Source: Acephala macrosclerotiorum (Eukaryota; Ascomycota; Leotiomycetes; Helotiales; Mollisiaceae). From it: a DNA stretch of 64,000 bases. Within the stretch, counting starts at the first letter, position 1. Every line of letters starts with the position of its first letter. The stretch lies in assembly GCA_014904845.1 (NCBI GenBank), contig MU119212.1, forward strand, positions 310,001 to 374,000, in the 5' to 3' direction. The position numbers and the translations under genes were made by a program. Positions 42,443-53,721 of the stretch are shown here, piece by piece. The notes under the pieces were generated by a model. It worked only from the letters and a program-made list of their open reading frames with translations, was not told where the DNA came from and searched no databases.

Positions 42443-44305
42443 TTATGGAAAGTCTACGAAAGGAAAGCCTGTCTTCTCTTTGATGTATTCTAAAATAGCG
42501 AGGACTTTCTCATCTTCGAATCGTCTTCCAACAAGCTGTAATGAGATCGGTAGTCCATCAAACTCTCCCGCATCATCTGGTTCGAGTTAGCAAAGGAAGG
42601 TAGTGATCAACCTCGAAGTAAGAACTGACAAAGCTTCCAATGATCCTCATCAACATTCGTCATCGGCTTAAATCCCTTACATTGAACATCCCTCTCCTTA
42701 TCAACCTTCCCCACCGGAAACACAACTCCCGGATAATCCAACAAATTCCACTGACTCGTATAGCCCCAATACCTCGCTGTATCATGTCTCGGCGCCACCC
42801 CCGGACTCGCAGGACACAATATAACATCCACCACGCCCTTCATCCTCCCATCATCACCTTTTCCAGTGCCAGTCTCATTCCAAACCTTCGCATACTCTTT
42901 TCTATAAGCTTCTCGTTCTTCTTGCCAATAATAAAGTTTCTGGGGAGAGAGTTTCTTGACGCAGGGATTTTCTTTTAGCATCCATGTTGTGAGTGGACGC
43001 CAGGGCTCTCCGGATGAGGCGATTGTGGAGGCGTCGGTGGAACCGCCGTCGGTGAAGTAGAGGCTGGAGATTATGGCCCAGGCTTCGTCGTGGAGGTGCG
43101 GTTGCCAGTCTACGATTTCGACGTTCGGTAATTTCTGAAGGCGAGAGGAGAGTTCTTTGAACGCGCGGGTTATTGGTGGATGGGGGGTGACGACTCCGTC
43201 GTTCCACATTATTGCGATTTTTAGAGGCTGATTGTCTGAGATTTGGAGAGATGAGTTCCAGGGTATTGGGATCAGAGCTGGTTCTGCGAGCCATGGCTGA
43301 GAATCGATGATGGTTTTCATGAAGAGTTTGATTCCTTCGAGACTGGTGCTCAGGGGTCCTATGACACCTGGTATGGGATCAGCGCCTGCCATGGTGGAGC
43401 ACCATCCATCTGTTGGGATGCGGAAGGCCGTTGGCTTGAATCCATATATTCCACAATTGGCGGCTGGACTTCTGATACTTCCTGCATATGTCAGATTTGC
43501 TACCAAGAACTAGAACGTTGAACGCACCCCCAATATCACTTCCAATTCCCAAAGAACTGCCCCGCATCCCAAGCAAAGCTCCTTCTCCCCCACTACTCCC
43601 ACCAGACGAAACGTTCGTATTGTAAGGATTAGTCGTCACTCCATACAGATTACTATCTGTCTCCAAATGCATCATACTCTGCGGTTGGGTAGTTCTCGCG
43701 TAGAAAACTGCACCGGCATTCCACAAAATGTCTAGTACGTGTGCATTTTCTGTGGCAGTTTTGCCCCACCATGCTACGTAGCCTGCATTCAGACCTAGAT
43801 CTTTCATCCCGATCATCTCTTTGACGCTGATTGGAAGGCCGTGGAGAGGTCCGATGGGCTTCTCGTGTTGTAGGAAGTAGTCATCAAGTTGTTTGGCTCG
43901 AGCGAGGGAGATTTCGGGGAGGAGCTCGGTGATGCAGTTTGTCTGACAATGGTTGGTACGAGGATATCAAGGGTTTAAAATACCAGCAATACAACTCACT
44001 AGTCTCTGAGCAACAGCAGCCCGGCGGAGGAAAGCAGTCGTAACTTCGACGGCGCTGAGGTCTCCTCTCCCAAGCATAGCCACCAGATCTTCGGGCAGGC
44101 ATTCTGTAATTTGAATGTCCTTGGGCTCAAAGGTCTTGCTCGGCACATCTATTGAGCATTTTGGAAGTAACTCGAAGCTGGGAAGTCGCCCAGCGATTTC
44201 AGTGATGCCTGGAACTCTTCCAATACTTGCATCTCTGTATTCGCAAGCCTCCGTCGCGACTTCCTCCCAGTGCCTTTTCGGCTTGCTCTTTCTCGACGCC
44301 GCCAT
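42443..44305 (-). CDS. Amidase signature family amidase
   Basis: Four exons: 44000-44305, 43528-43942, 42630-43481 and 42443-42576, with introns 43943-43999, 43482-43527 and 42577-42629; all phases agree and the protein is 568 residues. Amidase-signature enzymes hydrolyse amides by a Ser-cisSer-Lys triad. The Lys lies in LPISVKEM; the Gly/Ser-rich signature is SSGGSSGGEGALLG, then GIGSDIGGSIRSPA across the third exon junction, containing both catalytic serines. Downstream YGFKPTAFRIP and the C-terminal GEFDGLPISLQLVG are further family blocks. It resembles fungal general and fatty-acid-amide-type amidases (such as acetamidase); the substrate is unknown. The start at 44305 gives a normal N-terminus; 44326 is an alternative that adds seven hydrophobic residues. 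It looks intact and faces IPA1 tail to tail. Confidence 0.93.
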
Positions 44306-44951
44306 AAATCGCAACAAAAAAATCAAGAAATCTCAAACTGGACGCTCACACATAGCCTTCATTTGCTGATACATCATGACTCTTCATCTCGCTGCCTCAG
44401 ACGCACATGCATTCACCCGCCTGATTGGACACGGAGAATAAGCTCTCAATCTGACCTTGGCCAGGGCTGCCAACCACTTGGCCACCAGAACCCCAGAAAT
44501 GCAATCAAATACAAGCTTTTGTTGCACGTCGCAATTGCCATGCCTTTGCTTTTTCTTGCCGGGTAAATATGACGGAGGAAAGACTGAAGCTGTTCGGACA
44601 ATGTATGGATGAGGTTAAATACCTCGGCTAAGTGTGTGCTATCCTTGAAGCTGCATGTGGAAGTTGGGCGAGTCACGTGTCGATAAGGATAATAATCGAG
44701 GCAACGACTGGCAACGTAGCTTTCCGGCCTGGCACTGAAGGAAGGTTGGCTAATGCAGCGGAGAACGCCCTTGCTGACCGAGCAATTCTCTTGGACGAGA
44801 ACTTGCTTCTCTTTGAGCAAAACAACGAAAAGGCTACTCGCAAGTCCATTAGAGCGACAGAAGTGGGTAGTGCAATAGTCATGAGTTACAAGAACATCGT
44901 TGAGGCGTAAAAAGCAGCGTGACGTCAAGGAAACGGCGGCTGAAGCGACCC
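44306..44951. other. 0.65 kb spacer with one copy of a dispersed repeat
   Basis: Between the amidase start and the zinc-finger stop, both on the minus strand. Copy A of the repeat (44572-44742) sits here. Open frames on both strands (44632-44910 +, 44446-44928 -) overlap the repeat and are not convincing genes. Confidence 0.55.
44572..44742 (+). repeat. Dispersed repeat copy A (less mutated)
   Basis: About 170 bp matching 46570-46722 in direct orientation, with shared anchors GTTAAATA, GAGTCACGTG(T/G)CGATA, GCTAA, AAGCTGCATG and GGCACTGAAG/AGCACTGAAG. Compared with copy B it is richer in G and C. It may be a fragment of an old transposable element; no terminal repeats or transposase remnants are visible. 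Confidence 0.75.
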
Positions 44952-46166
44952 CTAGCTCAACAGCTTCAGCCCGCCAAACCCCATACCTTTCATCTCCTCC
45001 TGTACATACTCTACCGCGCGCCTAAAAGTTCCTTTTCCTCCACCACAAGCACCACTCTCAAGATGCTGTGCCAGCCCACTCACAGTCGAGAATTGCTTTA
45101 AAGGCTTGTCCTTACTCCCCTCACCCATCAAGGTACGCGGGCAATGGAATGATATCTCATCGGGTACTAGTAAGGGCAAGGGCATAGATACCTGAGCGTG
45201 GACGCTTGACGATAGATGTTGCTGAAGTGCGCTATCCTGGAATTTGCGAGTACGGGACGGAGGGCAGAGGGGGCATGTTTGAAGGCCACTCCAAGTGCGA
45301 GGCCGGAAGGTGAGCATAGAGTGGAAGTTCGTGCTGGTTGAGAGAGTGGATGTAGGCGTGAGGACCGCAGAGGGTGGATAGGAGTCGAGGAATTCTGTCG
45401 AGGTTGGGGTGAGTATCGGGCTCCGAATCTGCGATGTCGAAGTCGCAGACGCAGACGCGTTGTCCTCTGGCAGCCACTGGTCCGTGACTCCTCGTGATGT
45501 TATGATCCGTCTTGTATCACTCGCTGCAATAGCTGTATTCAGTTTTGTCTTCGTCATTCCTGACACGCATTTCCCACTCTCTAAATGTTGCAACTGCCCT
45601 GACGGGCAATTAAACTGCTTCTTGCATTCCGCGTCTGCTAGACACTTGATGTCGCTCAGCGGATGATGTCGCACGGACATCAGATGCCGGGTCAGCGCAT
45701 CCCGACTCTTGAAAGTCTTCTTGCACTTCTTGCACCTTGTTTGCTGACTGCCCTCCTCTTGTTGTTGCTGCCTCTTCTTTTTCTTATTCTTGGCCCCTTT
45801 CCCCGGTCCGTGTACCTTGCTATCACGAAGGTGATCTGTGAGTGCCATTTCACTTTTGAAGTCGCGCTCGCAGTCGCAGCACCGGAATTGTGTTGCTAAG
45901 ACGGGGGCGTGTGATTGCATGTGTAATATGTATAGCTCTCTCGTAGGAAAGACAACGTCGCAGTTGTAGCAGGAAGCATGCAAGCTCTCGCGCTGGTGAG
46001 CTTCGAGGGATGGTTTCTGTGCGAAGCGCTGTCTGCATTCGGGACAGGAGTATTTCTCGACGGGCGGTAGCTGGGCTTCGAGCAGCTCTTCGTAGCTATC
46101 AAAGAGATCACATCGGGGGCAGGGACAGTGCTTGGTGGATTTTTGGTGTTGGATCAGAGAAGGCAT
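44952..46166 (-). CDS. C2H2-type zinc-finger protein
   Basis: Single exon, about 404 residues from the ATG at 46166 (the frame extends to 46364, but those 66 residues resemble translated leader). It carries a run of C2H2 or near-C2H2 fingers: CPCPRC, YSCPECRQRF with downstream His pairs, CYNCDVVF...H...H, FRCCDCERDF, and TRCKKCKKTF...LTRHLMSVRH, separated by a lysine/glutamine-rich KNKKKKRQQQQ stretch that could direct nuclear import. Later come a Ser/Thr-rich region, a fourth set TCPLCPP, and a conserved C-terminus with CPRTLMGEGS and RAVEYVQEEMKGMG. It is probably a DNA- or RNA-binding regulator; targets unknown. The gene lies exactly between two copies of a dispersed repeat, one RIP-like mutated. 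No lesion seen in the gene. Confidence 0.88.
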   Translation of the reverse strand: MPSLIQHQKSTKHCPCPRCDLFDSYEELLEAQLPPVEKYSCPECRQRFAQKPSLEAHQRESLHASCYNCDVVFPTRELYILHMQSHAPVLATQFRCCDCERDFKSEMALTDHLRDSKVHGPGKGAKNKKKKRQQQQEEGSQQTRCKKCKKTFKSRDALTRHLMSVRHHPLSDIKCLADAECKKQFNCPSGQLQHLESGKCVSGMTKTKLNTAIAASDTRRIITSRGVTDQWLPEDNASASATSTSQIRSPILTPTSTEFLDSYPPSAVLTPTSTLSTSTNFHSMLTFRPRTWSGLQTCPLCPPSRTRKFQDSALQQHLSSSVHAQVSMPLPLLVPDEISFHCPRTLMGEGSKDKPLKQFSTVSGLAQHLESGACGGGKGTFRRAVEYVQEEMKGMGFGGLKLLS

Positions 46167-47036
46167 GGTGGTGATGGTGGTAGGATGCGATATGAACGTA
46201 GTAGTCACAGAAAGGTAAAGAAAAGGGGCTTCTTTCAATGGGAGGGGGGCGGGGAGTGGGTGAATGAGGATGAAAGAGGACTGAGAGTGATAAAGAGACT
46301 GAGTGAGGGAAGTGAAGAATATATATAACAGGATTGCGGGGTAAGCAACGTATATGTCTGTCATTGGCGGGGTTCTTATCCGAAGTTGTGTACTTCGTGA
46401 GCTCTAGGATAGTAATAAGGTGATTAGCGTATGGGTGCACCAATCTTGTAAAGAGTATTTTATATTCGTGGGGCCTTAACCTTACTCTTAAAATTTATAT
46501 TTAAATTGTTATAGCATATTAATTTATTAGGAAACTTTTATATCATAGCAATATTGATTAAATTCAATAAAAGAAAGATTAGAGCTATTCGAACAATACA
46601 TAGATGACGTTAAATATACCTCAGCTAAGTACCCAAAGCTGCATGAGGCTAGACGAGTCACGTGGCGATAAGATAAAGCTGAGGCAGCTAATGGACCACC
46701 TAGCTGGTTTAGCACTGAAGTTTGTACCCCGCTGCGAAGGGTGAGTATTGACATGATCTTGAGATCCCCCACCTTTGCGGTGGCAGCGAGATGCTTCTCA
46801 CCTTCTACTCCGCTACCCAGTAAGCTGAGAAGTCGAAGAAGTCTCTAGATTATCACTGATGCTTCTTAGAATCTTTCAGATATGTTAGAATTTCTTATTT
46901 CAATCCATCCCACCTTTTGAACGAACGAACCAGAGATCCGGGTACACCACCCACGATCAGATTACTCCCCTCCCTCCCCTCTGGAAGTGACCAACGAGAA
47001 CTCGCTCGAATACAACATTATAGGCTCCCGCCCAGG
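46167..47036. other. 0.87 kb divergent spacer with AT-rich, RIP-like stretch and repeat copy B
   Basis: Upstream of both the zinc-finger gene (-) and threonine aldolase (+). Bases about 46450-46570 are strikingly AT-rich (TATATTTAAATTG, ATTAATTTATTAGG), unlike the rest of the window, and run directly into repeat copy B. No coding sequence. Confidence 0.65.
46570..46722 (+). repeat. Dispersed repeat copy B (RIP-like mutated)
   Basis: Counterpart of copy A (44572-44742). Against A, differences are mostly C to T and G to A: AGACTGAAGCTGTTCGG becomes AGATTAGAGCTATTCGA, GGATGAGG becomes AGATGACG, and CTCGGC becomes CTCAGC. This pattern, with adjoining AT-rich DNA, is what repeat-induced point mutation leaves behind. 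There are also small indels. Confidence 0.75.
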
Positions 47037-48303
47037 ATGTCTGCAGACTCTGCACAGAATGGCATCAACGGCCAGAAAGAGCTCAATGGCCTCGGTGGGA
47101 CGACCGACCTTCCTCCAGCAGATGGACCCCACAAGCAGCAGAATGCCTGGTCCGCTCCAGGACCAGCTGCTTTCGATTTCAGAAGTACCTCACCTCTACT
47201 CGACTCCATTGAATCAAGACTAACACTGTACAGGCGACGTAGTAACAACACCCACCCCCTCCATGCTTGCCGCCGTCCAAAACACCACCCTCCTCGACGA
47301 CGTCTTCATGGAAGACCCCACCACCATCTCCCTCGAAGCACACATGGCAACCATCACCTCCCACGAAGCATCCCTTTTCGTCCTCTCAGGCACAATGGGC
47401 AACCAACTCGCGATCCGCTCGCACCTCACTCAACCACCACACTCCGTACTCTGCGATTACCGAGCACATATCTTAGAGTGGGAAGCTGGTGGTGTTGCTA
47501 CTCTCTCAGGGGCGTTAGTGAAGGGTGTTGTGCCTAGTAATGGGGTGTATTTGACGTTGGAGGATGTCAAGAAGAATGTTATTTTGGGGGATGAAATACA
47601 TGGCGCTCCTACCAGGGTTATTTCGTTGGAGAATACGTTGGGAGGGACGATTATGCCGTTAGAGGAAGTGAGGAAGATAGCTGCTTTTGCCAAGGAGCAT
47701 GAGATTAAAATGCATCTTGATGGAGCTAGGCTTTGGGAAGCTGTTGTTGCGGGTGCGGGGTCATTGCCAGATTATACGAAAGAGTTTGATAGTGTCAGTC
47801 TGTGCTTCTCGAAGGGGCTAGGCGCGCCTGTTGGAAGCATCTTAGTCGGTAGCAAGAAATTTATAAAGCAGGCAAGATGGGTGAGGAAGAGCATTGGTGG
47901 CGGTCTGAGGCAACCTGGAGTGGTTACTTCTGCAGCTCGAGTCGCTGTCGACGAGACGTTCGGCAAAGATCCAAACGGCCAAAGTGGACTTCTAAAACAG
48001 AGCCATATCACAGCGAGGAGGATCGCGAAGATTTGGACTGATATGGGTGGAAAGCTAGACAAGCCTACTGAGACGAACATGGTGTGGTTCAATCTCGACG
48101 ATGTTGGAATATCAGGGGATGAATTTGCGGAGTTAGGCCAAAAGCATGGACTGAGGCTCTTAGGAGGGAGATTGGTTGTACATTATCAGATCAGCGACGA
48201 GGCAGTAAGTCGATTAGAGGCAGTGATGAAGGTGGTCATGGCCCGTAAAGGAGCGAACGGATCCGTTGAGAAGAAGGTTGGCGAGAAAGCTTATGGGACA
48301 TGA
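47037..48303 (+). CDS. Low-specificity threonine aldolase
   Basis: Two exons, 47037-47184 and 47234-48303 (intron 47185-47233), 405 residues. This PLP-dependent fold-type I enzyme splits L-threonine/allo-threonine to glycine and acetaldehyde (yeast GLY1). Landmarks: FDFRSDVVTTPTPSML at the exon junction (conserved RSD), LSGTMGNQLAI, HLDGARLW (PLP-ring contact), and SLCFSKGLGAPVG, whose Lys (about residue 243) forms the Schiff base. The N-terminus holds about 45 extra residues of low complexity. The start was placed at 47037 (MSADSAQN) rather than 46917, since the intervening residues look like translated leader. A fungal cytosolic enzyme; looks intact. Confidence 0.93.
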
Positions 48304-49484
48304 TTTGGATATAGACTAGATCTATGATATACACAATACCACGAGGAACAAAAGTCAACGAAAAGAATAGAGGTCATTGCGCTTAGCGTAATGAGATCAT
48401 CATTCAAATAGGGGTGTTCCTCGCGTGCTCCTCGCTTATAAAGTTGTCGCCACCTTCAGGATTGAGCAATGTCTGTTCCTCGGCTAGATAGAGTTATCTA
48501 AAGGCTCAGCAAGCTTTCAGGTTCAAACCATGTTCGAGCACATGAGCACCAGCATTAGGCATCATCATAGTTGATCTGAAATGGAGTACTGTATGTTCAA
48601 CCGTCTCACATACATGATCGGCGATGAGGGAGCGAGCCGTCTCGCCTAAAAAGGGCATTCATGATCGCGGGGAATTTCGTCCGATACAGGTGAAACTTGG
48701 GAGCGGACGAAATCTGCGGAGGGTTTGAGTCCAGGAAATTTCCTCTTTCGAAGCAATCGGATGACAACAAAGTTTCAACGAGTTCATCTTGAAAACGTGC
48801 AGTGACGGCAATCTCATACTTCATTACAAACAGTCATGATCGTCGTAGTCCCCTAATCCTCATATCTTACAAGTCTCCAAGCCCTCCACCATAGTCCTTA
48901 GATATTGTTCTTTCTTTTTGTCACGTGTGCTGTCCTGTACAGTACACCGTCCCTTCCCCTTGACTTTTTTACCGCCAATCAGCCTTAATATCCTCTCTCT
49001 TCATAATCCTCAATGGAATCTCATCCCCACTCCCGTCTCCACTTCTAGCACTCCCATCAATCCCTCTTCCCTTTCCCGTCTCGACCGAATCCACATCATG
49101 AAGGTTATGAAATCCCTGCTGGCTTCGTTTGCCGGCCTATATATGAGCAGCATGGTTCCCTCCTCCGCCAATGTTTATGAGAGCTGGGTTAGATTTGGAG
49201 CAAGAATGAGATGTGTTGCCGTACGCGTTGGGGCCAGCGCCTTTGGAGTGGGGGCGGAGCCGATGCGGCCGATTATGGATTTGAAGAGTGTGGTCCCTGA
49301 GGGAAACTTTAGGTTAGTTCGCGATTTGATTTGGGATTGAGAGGGAAAGGGGGAGATGGAAGGGTGGGGGAGGCAAGGAAGGAGAATGAAGGAGGATCGT
49401 AGAGACGTACGAGGGTTGGGAGACAAGCATTTATGCCTGGACGACGTTCCGTGCGGCGGGTTGGGCGGGCGTATCTACACATAT
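48304..49484. other. 1.2 kb spacer between convergent threonine aldolase and SAT4-type pseudogene
   Basis: Gene-poor. A doubtful 80-codon plus-strand ORF at 49098-49340 is listed separately. No repeats or RNA genes recognised. Confidence 0.5.
49098..49340 (+). CDS. Doubtful small ORF with hydrophobic N-terminus, 80 aa
   Basis: Starts MKVMKSLLASFAGLYMSSMV, a segment that could be a signal peptide, followed by a short basic/hydrophobic stretch with a single Cys and no domain. The upstream region is rich in pyrimidines, as before real fungal starts. A GTTAGT donor lies at 49313, so a further exon is conceivable. Support is weak: no homologue or disulfide pattern is evident. Confidence 0.25.
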   Translation: MKVMKSLLASFAGLYMSSMVPSSANVYESWVRFGARMRCVAVRVGASAFGVGAEPMRPIMDLKSVVPEGNFRLVRDLIWD

Positions 49485-50489
49485 TTATTGGCTTGGAAAC
49501 CAATGTGCGTAGGATGGTAGGGATTTACAAGGCTCATCATTCGAATCATAATGAAAATAAACCGTAAACCAATAAACACTACAAAAACCACAAAACTCCC
49601 CAATAAGAAAATAGCACTCAGAGAAATCTTCTGCGCGTGATTCGTCTGCAATCTCTAAACATGCGGCATGGGAAGAGCCAAGATAGCCATATCCATAAGG
49701 ATATTCGGGATCGATACCGCAAGGAATGTATCCCGAAGGTCGATGCATTGTCCTTCGATCCATGGCTGCCAGAGTTTCTTGAGGGGTATACATTGTGTGA
49801 ATGCCAGAGGTTAGGGCCACGAGCCATGCTATGGATATGGCTCCCAGTATTGTTGCGCCGGTCCGCATATTTTGAATTGGGAAAATTCGATGGTACATGA
49901 AGAGTAAGGAGAGTTTGATGAGGGTGATGCTGATGAAATAGACGGGCTCTGCGACTAGAATTATCTGGAAGGTTTCTGTATGGAGGCATCATTGACTGAA
50001 GGTGCTCTTAACTCACCTGTGTTAGAGTTGTTGCTTCATTCAATGTAAGCGCTCCCGAGTGCTTTCCACTAGAAGACGGGAGAGTTAGCAATTGCCCTTG
50101 AATGATGTCTCGGTATCTCGAGAGATATTGTGAGACACTCCAGAATAGCCTCGCTTACACACAGTCCAAATCAGGTCACTGCTATTGTCAGACATGAATG
50201 CAGAGGTTTTTTCTGTGTTACTTTCAATCAAAATGATCAATCGACCGATCAAGACAACTAAATATTCTATCATCAACCAATCATCCGAAGCATAGTTTAA
50301 AGTAATCCGCTTGAACCTTGCCCAGAAACGCAACCCAACGAAGAGAATCGCAACAATAGCAAAGACAATGTTTAAATTCAGTACGCTTCCCCTCTGACCC
50401 TGCGTCAATTCCTGTGTAGCAGCAATCTCCATCACCACCGCCAAGTACACGAGTAGTCGAGGATCAACATCGGTGGCATTGGTCACCAT
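49485..50489 (-). pseudogene. SAT4/PTH11-type rhodopsin-domain membrane protein, pseudogene
   Basis: Fragments of a seven-helix fungal rhodopsin-domain protein (SAT4/PTH11-like, plasma-membrane receptors of unknown ligand). Exon 1 starts at 50489 with the usual first helices and ASDDWLMIEYL. The part from 49964 reads IILVAEPVYFISITLIKLSL and LFMYHRIFPIQN, the conserved helix 3, after a 52 bp intron 49965-50016. Then the frame is lost: near 49800-49806 a one-base shift is needed to reach the conserved Cys-Pro and Trp block; in that frame the SIPNILMDMAILALPMPHV helix follows and meets TAG at 49654-49656, where the family has Trp. The final helices continue in the first frame. One frameshift plus one stop, so nonfunctional. 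The TGG-to-TAG change is a CpA-to-TpA transition on the plus strand. Confidence 0.78.
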
Positions 50490-51641
50490 TCTGACTTCCT
50501 GTTGTCAGGAGAAAGGACGTGACTTCACGAGCATGGTAGAGGGAGAAAGGACTGACTTAAAAAGAATTCCTCAACGCGACCTGAACACAACGAAATGAAG
50601 AGCTTATGATAAAAAACATCATATAGGATCATCAAGCTTCCAAGCACATGCGAAGAAGTCGGACCGCTGTCTAAGATCTACAGAACTACTAGAGTTTGTC
50701 AGCTTTCAGAAAGTCAGATATGTACGGAATACTAGAAGACCTTGCTCGCCAGAGCATCCCCTGGCCTAAATCGCTTGGTTATGCGTACCAGAAATCCCAA
50801 AAAATTGGATATGCATATGTCATTTCGGACATTTGATAGTCGGGTCAAGACCTCACGGCACTTTCTAAATAGAATCAGAAGACCGACTTCTTCAGCTGCT
50901 CTTATGATTCCAGGCATAGTTGACCCAGTTGAGTCGTCGACTGGACTGAAGTTGAAATACGTGTGTCATGTACTCAGTCCGTGCCATCGAGAGATGCCCA
51001 GATGTCAACTGGGAGACCGTTTGATAATCATCGGGTATAGGTGGGGGCCCCATAATGTCGCAAGATGGCGTCGGAAGCTGGATAATGGAGCTCTTGATGG
51101 GCTACCTCTGTATTTCCAGATCCATTTCTGAATTTAGCAAATCGGTGATTGGCTCAATCCTTGGCGACTTGTAAGGGACCGGCCATGTTCAGCAGAGTCG
51201 ACAAGGAGGCCGAGGTCTTTGTCGAACCTAGAATGGCATAGCGTACCGTTACGTCCACCGTGGATTTGTCCACCCATGCCCGCACCTCGTCAGTTTTGTC
51301 CAAATGTACTTCCCCGCATTCTGTATAAAACGGGGACTAAAAGTTAAAATAAACGGAATTGAAAACCGGCAAATAGGATAGCTTCTGTCGCCAACACACT
51401 TCGGATGAGATCCCGGGCTTGCAACAGATCGGCGTGATGCCATGAACCCTTCATGTTGCCCCGAAACAGTAAGTTGTTCATCTTCACACTGCTCCACGCG
51501 ACAGAATAGGCTAGACATCCCGCTGTTCTCCTATGGTGGACTGAGACGTACGTCTTGCTACTGAATCTGAGCTGCACAATCTTTGGAAAAGCTACACTTT
51601 CCCATCTTCTCATCTTTCATTTCACGTACTAGATTTCCTCA
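50490..51641. other. 1.15 kb intergenic spacer
   Basis: Divergent region between the rhodopsin-domain pseudogene (-) and an alpha/beta hydrolase (+). Short open frames only; no repeat, RNA or element recognised. Confidence 0.5.
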
Positions 51642-52597
51642 ATGCCGAACCCGAATCCTACCATTGTAATCGTGCCTGGAGCATGGCAACCAGCCGAAGC
51701 CTTTGAAGCTTTCGCTGAGCAGTTGCGGGGTCTTGGATATCCTTCACAGGTTGTGTCTTTGCCATCCGTAGGCGGGACCGGAATCCCTCTGCCAGGTTTG
51801 GAGGACGATGTGAGAGCCGTCAGCGATGCCGTAACGAAACATGCCAATGAGGCTCGAGACGTTGTTTTGCTATGCCATTCTTATGGAGGTATGGTTGGTA
51901 GCTGCGCGGTACGTACTTTCGTGGATCTCTGCTGTGCAAATCCGATCGCATGGAAATTGATGCAGAATTGTCGTGCCGGACGCATCAGGATCGACCGAGC
52001 AATGCAATCTTCCTTGAAAGCGATGTTCTAACGAATATTAGACCGAAGGCTTAGATGTCGCGACGAGAAAGGCGACTGGCAAAACCGGAGGTCTTATCTT
52101 GACTGTATACATGACAGCTTTTATGGTACCGAAAGGCAAGAGTGTGCTAGAAATGTTGGGAGGACAGCCACTTCCGTGGATGGACGTCCAGGTATGTTTT
52201 CAGAAGCTGTCTAAGTTAGCCAAACTGATGGAAAATCACCTAGGGGGACAAATGCTACGCAGTATCCTCACATATAAACGAAGTTGCCTTGAACGACCTG
52301 CCGGCGGAGACAGCTACTATGTACGCTCAACAATTGACGCACATTTCAACTTCTGTCTTCGCAGCTCCGTCTACTTTCGAACCCTGGGCTAGCGGTTTAC
52401 CTTGCGCGTACATATTCTGCGAAATAGACGGCGCGCTTCCATTGCCAATCCAGCAACAAATGGCTGCCCAACTTGGACCTAATGCTACCACCTTCAGCTT
52501 GAAGGCGGGCCATTGTCCATTTCTGAGCATTCCGGACCAATTGCTGGACGTGGTTGCCCAAGCATCCGAGGTAGGGATGAGTATCAAGGCCGCCTGA
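51642..52597 (+). CDS. Alpha/beta hydrolase, 256 aa, paralogue of the 11.6 kb gene
   Basis: Three exons: 51642-51908, 52042-52191 and 52244-52597, introns 51909-52041 (GTACGT...TTAG) and 52192-52243 (GTATGT...CTAG), 256 residues, all phase 0. Landmarks: TIVIVPGAWQPAEAF (oxyanion strand), VVLLCHSYGGMVG with nucleophile Ser80, YMTAFMVPKGKS, ALNDLPAETATMY, the PCAYIFCEIDGALPL strand with a candidate acidic residue, and KAGHCPFLSIP with the catalytic His. The fold and the motif order are the same as in the gene at 11576-12553 but sequence identity looks modest, so these are diverged members of one fungal subfamily. Probable esterase or lactonase-type hydrolase; substrate unknown. Looks intact. 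Confidence 0.9.
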
Positions 52598-53721
52598 GAA
52601 GGGTTCGAAGGCGTTGGTTTTGGTCTATTTCTGGAAGCTCATTGGGCGCTGTATAAGAAGTTGGCTGTAATTAGAGATCCAATATAAGATGTGCTGTATT
52701 CAATGTAGTATTCTCAGCTTTACTGCGGTTGACAGGTCAGAATTGCACCGAGAGTCAGGACACATATGCGTGACTTACTCAGATATGCTGGCCAGAGAAT
52801 CAAGGTATTTCGCCATAACAAGATAACTCGATCCAGAGTGAGATATCCGACCTATCGAGCACCTGAGGCAGCTGAGATGCCGACTTGGCTGTTCACAATG
52901 TCCAGAGGTAGGACAAATGCTCAAGAAGCAGTGGGTCCGGAGGTACTGGACCGAGATATTGAGTTGGCATCGTAACAGCAAACATCGCGTTCGATCGAGG
53001 AGCTTGGTCAGAATCAGGAAGAGTGCTTCGGAAGGAGCTTTCCGTTCGTGATAGGTAATATCCTCAACAACGCGTCGACTAGAGAACAGACCGCTCACCT
53101 GCCTCTCGTGAGTTGATCTTCCAGCAATGCGATTAGGGACAGCTTGTTGCAGGAAGATGACTACTCTGCAGAGAGGATACATCAGTTGAGAGTGGGAACG
53201 AGTAAGTGAGGGGAAACCGGCTGCGATGATTGTCTGCACGAGATTTGTGGCGTTCGGGGGTCACAGCCTGCCCCACTTTTATTATGCCACCTTCTTTCCT
53301 CACGACCTTCCTTCTTCTCTACTGGAATATCGATGGAGTCTTGATGGCTTTCAAATCCAGCCAGTACAATTCTCGAGTCTTTCCAGCACTTGCTAAATAT
53401 TACCACGCTACTGTAAATATGTTAACAGTCTTTATCACAAGTGTTTGCCAATTTATTGTGTTTTTTTGGTGTACAAGTGTACCTCGTTACCAGTTCATGT
53501 ATGCATCTGACCGTCAGTCTTCCCGTTTTGGTGTTCCTGAAAAATACCAACTGATGATTGTTTGCTTCAAGAATGATGAGATATCATCTGTCACGAAGGG
53601 CTTTTATTTAATTTGCGCATCCTCCTGCATTGAAACCCCATCTGTCTGATTTCTCCCCTTAACTTGAGATTCCACTAATACTATCCTTATACTACTGTCA
53701 TAGTTATCGATGTAGCTCAGG
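52598..53721. other. 1.1 kb intergenic spacer
   Basis: Between two plus-strand genes. A 139-codon open frame at 53230-53649 lacks domains; a minus-strand frame at 52775-53239 likewise. Nothing else recognised. Confidence 0.5.

Noticed and set aside
44632..44910. 92-codon open frame on the plus strand
   Set aside because: Mostly within a dispersed repeat copy; the mutated second copy does not preserve the frame.
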